A stretch of DNA of 22,545 nucleotides from Flavobacteriales bacterium (GTDB lineage: Bacteria > Bacteroidota > Bacteroidia > Flavobacteriales > Flavobacteriaceae), in the NCBI GenBank assembly GCA_027031025.1, contig JALVEJ010000210.1, positions 1 to 22,545 of the forward strand, written 5' to 3'. The position numbers and the translations under genes are program-made. Below are positions 6,920-15,100 of this stretch, piece after piece. Numbering within the stretch: the stretch's first letter is position 1; each line of letters opens with the position of its first letter. The notes under the pieces were generated by a model, which was not told where the DNA came from, did no database searches, and was given only the letters and a program-made list of their open reading frames with translations.

Positions 6920-9085
6920 TTAAGGTTGAGCGGGACGCACTAAAATATAAACATTGTCAAATTTTAGAGAAGTGGCTTTTTTACCTTGCAAGTGTAATTC
7001 CCAAATACCGGTTCCGGCATTCCATGGTTTCCAGTCGGAAGTTACAATAAATTTATTATTGGTTGTATCGGTTTCCGTCCATGTCCAAGTATCGGCAGTA
7101 GATATAATTGTAGTTGATGTGCCGCCATTATTTAGAGCTCTCAATTGAAATTCGTTTCCTATCCCGTTAGCTTCTGTAACTCTGATAACTACTTTTACTT
7201 CAACCATCCCCAATTTATTGTATAAGGTTGGATCAAAACCTGCTTCAACAAAGACCAAATCTTGAATAGCTGTATTGGTCACATTATATTCGGCTGCACT
7301 ATATAAATTAATAGTGGAAACCTGATTGCCGGAAGTTGTATAACCTTTAAACACCCCTGCCATTGCCGTGACATCGGCGGGCTCTACTTCGCCATATACA
7401 GCAATGTGCACACCTGAACCATTATTTTGAACAATATTAAACGAGGCAACATGCATACCGTTGCCGCTTCCTTCTACTCTATTGTTTGAAGCAATATGTA
7501 AGCCATCACCTACACTTACAATATGATTGATACTGGCATAATGGCTTCCTGAACCAATTCCTCCTAGAATATTTTCCGTTCCGACAAAGTTGCCGCTACC
7601 ACCATTTACAAAGTTTCCCCCGCCATCAATACCGATTACGTTAGAAGCACCAATATGTTCACCATTACCTGTGCTAATAATATTATTAACAACTCCATAA
7701 TGTTTTCCGGCGCCATCGCCACCTATTATATTTAGTTGTCCCACACGCTTGGCGTTACCATCACCAGCAACAGGTGTACTGTTAGTAGGATTTGCAGGAT
7801 CTAAAATTAACCCTAAAAAGTTGGCATTACCAACTCTATCAGCATTACCCGTATCTGTTAAATTATTAAGTAAACCTATATGAAAACCTGCGGTTGCTGT
7901 ATTGACGTTGTTTATATAATCGTGTCCTAGAACATTGCTTGTTCCGATATGAGAACCGGCTCCTGTTGAAATAATCGTATTTGAAGTGGCAATATGTAAA
8001 CCGCCACCATCACCAACAATGGTATTGATAGTACCAATACGTTTACCATTGCTGTCACCGGTTACAGGCGTTAATGTATTGGCGGGATTTTGCGGATCTA
8101 CTTTTGCGCCTAACAAATTTAAACTTCCGACATGTGCAGATGCACTTTTGGTATATATTTCATTAAAGGTTCCAAAATGTTTACCCGTTCCTGTATTCCA
8201 AATTCTGTTAAAGTTGCCATATTGAACACCATTACCGTTACCGCCCAACAAATTAAAATTACCGAAATGAAGCCCGTCACCATTATTATTATTATAGCCA
8301 TAAAACAGGAAATTTTTTCCGCTACTAGCCCCGGAAATATAATTATAATTAGCATACCTATCACCGGTACTTCCACCATCTAAATAGGTAGAAAGTCCGG
8401 CATGAATACCGGCATTATCACCGGTTACATAAGTATAAATTCCGTATTGATCTTTATTGACACCGGCTTGACCTATAACGGCTGCTTCAAATCCTTCTAA
8501 AACCGGATAACTTGAAGTGCCCGGATCGCCACCAACAGTAGTGTAGACACCCACTTTACCATGCGTGGTTATAGCTGTTCCGTCTAAATCAATTGACGCT
8601 CCTAAACGAAGAGGCACATCATTCGGATTCTGCAACTTGGCTTGAAAAAGCGTTGTTTGAGAGGCACTGTAAATATCCAATTGGGTATCGGCAGTGTTTT
8701 TTCCAATGGCAACTTGCCCCATATGATACATCTTATCATTAATACTTGTTGGCGCACTTGTTGTCCCTTCTTTAAACCAATCTTGGTCGGAGGTCATGGA
8801 AGATGAGCCAACTGCTACCCAAGTAGCACCATCCCAAAACCAAAAAGATTTGGTATCGGTATCATAAACCGTGAGCCCTTCTTCGGTAGCTCCCATTGAA
8901 CCTGCCATAGTTGTCCTATCAGCAGTGGTAATACGAGGAATTAAAATACCTTTTTGCGAGGCATTTACATCTAACATGGCAAAATTGTTTGGCGCAGAAT
9001 TGGTATTATTAATAGCTACTTGCGCCCAGCTTGTTGAAAAAGCGGTTATGAAAAACAACATAACCAATAGTGTTTTTTTGTGCAT
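6920..9085 (-). CDS. Secreted repeat-solenoid surface protein
   Basis: A 721-residue protein with a Sec signal peptide (residues 1-21, ending SWAQ). Residues ~22-100 resemble the start of many Bacteroidota surface or tail-fibre-like proteins (FAMLDVNASQKGILIPRIT, then LTVYDTDTKSFWFWDGATW). From about 222 to 565 it consists of 15-residue repeats of the type G-x-H-x-G-x-x-N-x-(I/L)-x-x-x-G-x, for instance GLHFGNFNLLGGNGN and GVQYGNFNRIWNTGT, with a few Pro-containing inserts (about 328-345 and 428-442). Such short Gly/Asn-rich repeats suggest a beta-solenoid stalk or head. Residues ~570-721 form a separate beta-rich C-terminal domain. No typical T9SS sorting end is seen, so export beyond the periplasm is uncertain. 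It lies 73 bases after the OmpA-family gene on the same strand. Role unknown; adhesin or surface-layer component is the likeliest. Confidence 0.75.
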   Translation of the reverse strand: MHKKTLLVMLFFITAFSTSWAQVAINNTNSAPNNFAMLDVNASQKGILIPRITTADRTTMAGSMGATEEGLTVYDTDTKSFWFWDGATWVAVGSSSMTSDQDWFKEGTTSAPTSINDKMYHMGQVAIGKNTADTQLDIYSASQTTLFQAKLQNPNDVPLRLGASIDLDGTAITTHGKVGVYTTVGGDPGTSSYPVLEGFEAAVIGQAGVNKDQYGIYTYVTGDNAGIHAGLSTYLDGGSTGDRYANYNYISGASSGKNFLFYGYNNNNGDGLHFGNFNLLGGNGNGVQYGNFNRIWNTGTGKHFGTFNEIYTKSASAHVGSLNLLGAKVDPQNPANTLTPVTGDSNGKRIGTINTIVGDGGGLHIATSNTIISTGAGSHIGTSNVLGHDYINNVNTATAGFHIGLLNNLTDTGNADRVGNANFLGLILDPANPTNSTPVAGDGNAKRVGQLNIIGGDGAGKHYGVVNNIISTGNGEHIGASNVIGIDGGGNFVNGGSGNFVGTENILGGIGSGSHYASINHIVSVGDGLHIASNNRVEGSGNGMHVASFNIVQNNGSGVHIAVYGEVEPADVTAMAGVFKGYTTSGNQVSTINLYSAAEYNVTNTAIQDLVFVEAGFDPTLYNKLGMVEVKVVIRVTEANGIGNEFQLRALNNGGTSTTIISTADTWTWTETDTTNNKFIVTSDWKPWNAGTGIWELHLQGKKATSLKFDNVYILVRPAQP
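7391..8422 (-). repeat. 45-base coding repeats (15-residue solenoid units)
   Basis: This part of the 6920-9085 gene encodes about 20 degenerate 15-residue units. The conserved positions are Gly, then His or Gln two residues on, then Gly, Asn and a hydrophobic residue. Units starting at residues 271, 286 and 301 keep exact 15-residue phase. DNA copies have diverged, so this is an old array. Confidence 0.75.
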
Positions 9086-9109
9086 AGTAATGTGAATTTA
9101 GGTTATGCA

Positions 9110-9117
9110 CAAATATA
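9110..9117 (-). promoter_or_regulatory. -7 box before the solenoid gene
   Basis: Minus-strand TATATTTG (9117-9110), followed by TG, matches TAnnTTTG and lies 25 bases before the ATG at 9085. No clear TTG is seen at the usual distance. It suggests that this gene can be transcribed apart from the upstream T9SS operon. Confidence 0.45.
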
Positions 9118-9158
9118 CAACTTTATTTTAAAAAATTTTTAAAATCAGAGTAAAAAAG

Positions 9159-10904
9159 TTATTTTTTTTCGGAATCATCAATAATAATAAATTCCGAACG
9201 TCTATTTTGACGATGTTCCATTTCGGTACATTTTACACCGTCTTTACAACGATTAACCAATTGAGTTTCTCCATAACCCTTAGCAGTTATTCGTGAAGGA
9301 TCAATACCACTATCTATAATATATTGACGCGTGGCATCGGCTCTTTTTTGAGACAATTTCATATTAAATGCCGCACTACTACGGGAATCAGTATGTGAAC
9401 GGATATCCAATTTCAAATGCGGATATTTTCTAAGAACCGTGATGACTTTCTCTAATTCAATGGCGGCACGCGGTCCTATTTCGTAACTACCGTATTCAAA
9501 ATAAATAGGTTTTAATTCTAAGATTTTTCCCAAATCTTTGCCTTTAACTATGGCTTCTTCTTTTGGTATAGCCACTTTGATGGTGTCTTGCATTTTGGAG
9601 AATAAATCCTTCTCGTCGCCTTTCTTTATTTCATTTGATTTATAAAACACATAAATGTTATCTCGCATTTTTTCATTATTGCGACTGGAAGCAAAATAGC
9701 CGTAATTTTTTTTGGTATCAATGGTAAATGAGAAATCATCTTGTTGTGAGTTTATAGGTTTTCCCAAATTAAGAATATCTCCAATCATACCATTTTCATC
9801 GATATCGGTTACAAAAATATCTAAACCGCCATAACCTAATTGACCATCGGATGCAAAATATAATTTGTTATCCTCACTAATATATGGAAAATTTTCCCGT
9901 TCGGTAGTATTCACCTTCGGACCTAAATTTTGCGGATAACTATAAGAATTGTCTTCATAAATTTCGACATACCAAATATCGGAACTACCAAAACTGCCGG
10001 GCATATCGGAAGAGAAATACAAACGTTTGCCATCCGGACTTAATGCCGGATGCGTATAAGTAAAGTTTTCGCTGTTAAAAGGCAGTTCTTCAACGGTTTT
10101 CCATTCGCCATTAATTTTTTCGGCTCTATAAATTTTGAGTTTACTCAAATTGATATCCGAATCTTCACCGGCTTTATAACTATTTCTAGAAAAATACATC
10201 GTTTTTCCATCAGGCGTAAAGGTTGCTGATGACTCATGGTATTCGGTATTGATATCGCCTGAAAGCGGTTTGACACCGGTTACATCATTAGGTGCATTGA
10301 TAGTCGCTTCATATAAGTCAAAATAAGGTTGACCGTTTTGCCATTTCTTTTTATAACCGACCGGATGATAACCGGCAGAGGCAAAAATCAATTTGTTTTT
10401 GTAGATTACCGGTGCAAAATCGGAATATTCCGTATTTATTTTGAGGCTATCTATTTTGTAACTACTGTATTCCAAAGGAATATCGTTGTCATATAATATA
10501 TAAGATTTCTTTTTGATTTCATTATTTCTAAATTTGTCATCAACCAAGGTGTAATATTTTTGCAAATATTTGTCGCCTTCCTCGCGTTTACCACTGGCTT
10601 TTAAACATTGTGCGTATCTAAAATAGTATTCGGGTTCGGGGTCTTCGCCAAGCTTAAATAATTTTTCATACCACTTAACTGCTTCTCGATATTCAGCGGT
10701 TTTAAAGTATGAATCGCCAAGTTTTTTATACAAATAACCGGACACATAGCCGCGTTTTGCTACTTTTAAATAGATATCACGCGCCTTGATATATTCATAG
10801 CCTTTATATAATTGGTCTGCTTTTTTGACCCCTTCATCCAGTTGAGCAAAAGCCGTAGAAACTGTAAGAAATAGAAGCAAAAAATATACAAGTTTGTTTT
10901 TCAT
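9159..10904 (-). CDS. TPR-PD40-OmpA outer-membrane-associated protein, PorE-like
   Basis: A 581-residue protein. A signal peptide (1-20, ends AFAQ) is followed by TPR-like helices (about 22-125, DSYFKTAEYREAVKWYEKLF), then a PD40/WD40-type beta-propeller (about 155-420, blades such as ATFTPDGKTMYFSR and PALSPDGKRLYFSSD). It ends in an OmpA peptidoglycan-binding domain (about 460-577, IRSHTDSR, LSQKRADATRQYI, NRRSEF). The order matches PorE of the T9SS, which ties secretion parts to peptidoglycan, but the extra carboxypeptidase-regulatory-like domain of PorE is not evident. It is the third gene of the adhesin operon, 15 bases after the PorP/SprF-like gene. Family members often pair with PorP/SprF paralogues, so a role in anchoring this dedicated unit is likely. 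It is probably an accessory paralogue, not the core PorE. Confidence 0.88.
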   Translation of the reverse strand: MKNKLVYFLLLFLTVSTAFAQLDEGVKKADQLYKGYEYIKARDIYLKVAKRGYVSGYLYKKLGDSYFKTAEYREAVKWYEKLFKLGEDPEPEYYFRYAQCLKASGKREEGDKYLQKYYTLVDDKFRNNEIKKKSYILYDNDIPLEYSSYKIDSLKINTEYSDFAPVIYKNKLIFASAGYHPVGYKKKWQNGQPYFDLYEATINAPNDVTGVKPLSGDINTEYHESSATFTPDGKTMYFSRNSYKAGEDSDINLSKLKIYRAEKINGEWKTVEELPFNSENFTYTHPALSPDGKRLYFSSDMPGSFGSSDIWYVEIYEDNSYSYPQNLGPKVNTTERENFPYISEDNKLYFASDGQLGYGGLDIFVTDIDENGMIGDILNLGKPINSQQDDFSFTIDTKKNYGYFASSRNNEKMRDNIYVFYKSNEIKKGDEKDLFSKMQDTIKVAIPKEEAIVKGKDLGKILELKPIYFEYGSYEIGPRAAIELEKVITVLRKYPHLKLDIRSHTDSRSSAAFNMKLSQKRADATRQYIIDSGIDPSRITAKGYGETQLVNRCKDGVKCTEMEHRQNRRSEFIIIDDSEKK

Positions 10905-10919
10905 ATGAATGAAATTATA

Positions 10920-11831
10920 TTAGAAAAATCGCGGTGATTGGAATCTTAAACTATTTTCATCTCTGGTTAAAAAGTATCTTAATACTAATTCATGAGACCC
11001 ATAATTTACTTTATATATCGGATTTTGATCCCAATCAAAAGCGTATCCTACATGAAATTGTCTGGACACATTAAACCCTACAAGCAAAGAGTATGCCGCA
11101 TTTAATCTGTATGCCAATCCGGTGGTTAGAGATTCATTCCATTGTAAATTAACACTCAAATCAGCAGAAACAGGCAGTTTATCGACATACCGCACCATTA
11201 ATGAGGGTTGTAAGGTCATTTTTCTATTCAATTCGATATTGTATCCTCCAATAGCATAGGCATGAAAAGGATGTTTATCAAATTGCTCTAAATCTTTGTA
11301 ATATTTTTGCATATTCATATTGGGAACAGACAAGCCGAAATACCAGACTTCGGAATATATAAATGCGCCTACACCAACATTAAAATCCAATGCACTGATA
11401 TCCTTACTAAAAATTTCTTCTGTGGGGTCGTATATATGCAGTTTATCCATATTAAGCGTTTGGTTATAAACACCGACATTAAGTCCTAAGGATAAAAAGG
11501 TTGTAAAGGACAACTCCAAATTGTATGAAAATTGTAAATTTCCGGTTATTTTTGTCAGCGGTCCTAATTGATCATAATTAACCCCTAAACCAAAAGCAGC
11601 TTTCTCCAATGGGTATTCAAACGCTAAATCTGAGGTTACGGGAGCGCCATCGACATTGAGCCATTGTTGCCGATGCATCAGTAACATACTGACTTTCCCT
11701 TTTACGCCTACTGCACCGGGATTAACCGCCGCTTTGTTATACATATACTGTGTATGCAGGGGAAAATCTTGTGCTTGTATGCTTGTTAAGCTGATAATAC
11801 TAATCATTAATATGTAATAGATCCGTTTCAT
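10920..11831 (-). CDS. PorP/SprF-family T9SS outer-membrane protein
   Basis: A 303-residue protein with a signal peptide (1-20, ends IQAQ) and the family opening DFPLHTQYMYNKAAVNPGAVG. Then come HRQQWLNVDGAP, a run of alternating strands of an outer-membrane beta-barrel (FGLGVNYDQLGPL, GLAYRLNAAYSLLVGF) and a closing strand ending in Phe. The length is usual for the family. In Flavobacterium johnsoniae SprF is needed for export or surface attachment of the neighbouring adhesin SprB, and type B sorting domains generally work with a SprF-like partner. The gene starts 4 bases after the stop of the giant type B adhesin, which strongly suggests that it is its dedicated partner. That pairing is inferred from position and family knowledge. 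A core PorP role is less likely. Confidence 0.92.
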   Translation of the reverse strand: MKRIYYILMISIISLTSIQAQDFPLHTQYMYNKAAVNPGAVGVKGKVSMLLMHRQQWLNVDGAPVTSDLAFEYPLEKAAFGLGVNYDQLGPLTKITGNLQFSYNLELSFTTFLSLGLNVGVYNQTLNMDKLHIYDPTEEIFSKDISALDFNVGVGAFIYSEVWYFGLSVPNMNMQKYYKDLEQFDKHPFHAYAIGGYNIELNRKMTLQPSLMVRYVDKLPVSADLSVNLQWNESLTTGLAYRLNAAYSLLVGFNVSRQFHVGYAFDWDQNPIYKVNYGSHELVLRYFLTRDENSLRFQSPRFF

Positions 11832-11835
11832 GTTG

Positions 11836-12115
11836 TTATTTTAATATATAAAGATAACCAGCTTTGGTTTTGGTTTTGCCGTCCTCCAAATATTCAAATA
11901 GGTAAAAATAAGTTCCGGTTGGTAAAGGATTATTATGCATATCTTTACCGGTAAATTTCACATCGCTATTGTTATAGTTTTTGCCTTTCCAAACAATATT
12001 TTGCCAACGGTCTAAAATGGTCATGGTATTTTCGGGAAATTTTTCAACACTCTTAATATACATAAAATCATTTTTACCATTGCCATTTGGTGAAATAGCC
12101 GTAAAAATTTCCAAT
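11836..12115 (-). other. Type B T9SS C-terminal sorting domain of the adhesin
   Basis: The final ~93 residues leave the Asp-rich pattern and show the order PNGNGKND, EKFPENTMTILDRWQNIVW, GKNYNN, FTGKDM, LPTGTYFYLFEYLEDGK, AGYLYILK. This matches the gliding motility-associated C-terminal domain (CHU_C, TIGR04131 type), the T9SS export and attachment signal of SprB-like proteins. Confidence 0.9.
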
Positions 12116-15100
12116 TCACGATCATCATAATCATCGAGATAATCGGGGATACCGTCGTTATCAGTATCTACGGCATCATCGGGTTCGTGATTATTATTAT
12201 TATCTGGCTGTTCATCAATAGTTAAAATGCTATCATTATCGTCATCGTTATCAAGATAATTAGGAATCCCATCGCCATCGGTATCATCATTCATAGGATT
12301 GCCATCTTGCGGATAGTTGTTATTGATATCGACATCTTCAAAATCAGTATAAAGTCCATCGCCGTCATCATCTCTGTCTAAATAATTGGGAATAGCATCG
12401 TTATCAGTATCTAATGCATCATCGGGATAAGCATTGGTGTTATCATCCGGATGTTCGTCATTGGTTAAAATATGGTCGTTATCATCATCATCGTCCAAGG
12501 CATTAATGTTGCCATCGGCATCGGTATCTAATACATTATATAATAGTATACCGCTATCGGGCGTGGTTTCTAATTCATCTACTATACCATTGACACCAAC
12601 ATTACCTTCCAAAACACCATCCATATTAGAGTCCGTTCCTACCGGCACTGACAATCTGCCGGATTCTGCCGTATCAAATAAGACATCGTTATCGGAATTG
12701 ACATCAAAGTGATTGGGGATACCGTTAGCATTCATATCAAATGCCGGTTCTATCATTCCGTTGTCATTATGCACGGAATTGTCATTGTCATCATCATCAA
12801 CAAAGACCGGATAGCCGTCATTATCGGCATCAGTTAACGGATCTATTCCTCCGCTTTCATCGATATCGGGAATACCGTCATTGTCATCATCCAAATCGAC
12901 TACATCATTAACACCGTCGTGGTCAAAATCATTGGCATCCAAATAATCCGGAATAGTATTATTATCTGTATCTACGGCATCTTCGGGTTCGTTATTGCCA
13001 TTGGGATCGGGTTGTTCATTGATGGTTAATATACCGTCACCATCGTCATCGACATCAAGATAATTAGGAATGCCGTCGCCATCGGTATCATCATTGGTCG
13101 GGTCACCGTCTTGGGGATAATTATTAGGTAATTCAACATCTTCAAAAATGGTATTGATGCCGTCGCCATCATCATCAACATCGAGATAGTTGGGAATTCC
13201 ATCAGCGTCAGTATCAATGGCGTCATCGGGTAAATGGTTCAAATTATTATCAGGTTGTTCGGTTGAACTAGGCACATTATCGCCATCATCATCGTTATCA
13301 ATGGCATCAATGACAGCATCTCCGTCGGTATCTTGTAGAGCGTAAATCAGTATGCCGCTGTCGGGTGCCGTTTCCAATTCATCTAACAAGCCGTTTGCCC
13401 CAACAGCTTGTCCGTCAAGTTGTCCATCGTTGTTGGCATCTGTTCCAATAGGCACACTCAAACGTCCTGATTCGATGTGGTCATAAAGATTGTCTAAATC
13501 ACTACTATAATCCAAGTGATTAGCTTGTCCATCGCTATCTATATCAAAAGCCGGTTCAACGGTATTGTTATCATCACCAACGGTACTATCGTTATCATTA
13601 TCATCGAGATAAGCCGGCACATTATCATTATCAGCATCGGCAAAAGGATCTATGCCGTGATATTCATCAACATCGGGAATACCGTCATTATCGTCGTCAA
13701 TATCAATATTATTGTTTACGCCGTCGCCGTCAAAATCTTGTGAATTATCGGTATCGTCCAAATAATCAGGAATGCCGTCACCATCAGTATCAACAGCATC
13801 TTCGGGTTCAAAATTGCCATTAGGGTCGGGTTGTTCATTGATGGTTAAAATACCGTCGTTATCATCATCAACATCGAGATAATTGGGAATACCATCATTA
13901 TCGGTATCATCATTAGTCGGGTCACCATCTTGCGGATAGTTGTTGGGCAATTCTACATCTTCAAATACGGTATTGATGCCGTCTCCGTCATCATCTACAT
14001 CAAGATAATTAGGGATACCATCCGCATCAGTATCCATAGCATCTTCCGGATAATGGTCGCCGTTAAAATCGGGAAATTCACTTGCAGTTGGCACATGGTC
14101 ATCGTCATCATCTCTGTCTAAGAAATCGAATGACGTATCGCTGTCTGAATCTTGTATTGTATAATTTAGCACTCCGCTATCGGGTGTCGTTTCTAAAATG
14201 TCTGCTAAGCCGTTTGTTCCTACCGGATTTACCAAATGATCTATTCGTCCGTCCGTATTGGCATCGGTCCAGCCGCTACTACCGGATTCTGCTAAATCGT
14301 ATAAGCCATCGCCATCCGATTCCGGATCCCAAAAATTAGGAATATTATTACCATCAAAATCAAATGCCGGTTCTACATGGTTATTATTATCCCCAATAGT
14401 ATTATCGTTATCATCATCATCCAGATAAAGCGGCACGCCGTCATTATCGGCATCGGTAAAAGGATCGACGCCATGCGTTTCTATTAAATCGGGGATGCCG
14501 TCGTTGTCATCATCTATATCAATATCGTCATTGACACCGTCATTATCGTGATCGTTGGCATTCAAACAGCAATCGAGATATGCGGGAATACCATCACCAT
14601 CGAGATCAACAGCATCTTCGGGTTCGTTATTGCCATTGGGATCGGCTTGTTCATTAATAGTTAAAATGCCATCACCATCATCATCGACATCGAGATAATT
14701 GGGAATACCGTCATTATCGGTATCATCGTTGGTTGGGTCGCCGTCTTGCGGATAATTATTGGGTAATTGAACATCTTCAAAAATGGTATTGATACCATCG
14801 CCGTCATCATCTATATCATGATAATTAGGATTGCCGTCCAAATCGGTATCCATGGCATCGTCAGGGTAACGGTTTCCGTTAAAATCGGGAAATTCAGCGG
14901 CAGTCGGAACATTATCATTATCATCATCCGTATCGAGAAAATCCGGGGTGCCGTCATTATCCCAATCTAATATAGGGTAGTTTAACACGCCACTATCTAC
15001 GGCTGTTTCCAGGTCGTCAACCAGTCCGTTTGCTCCAACATTACCTTCCAAAAAACCATCAGGTTGAATATCGGTTCCAACCGGTATGGATAAACGGCCG

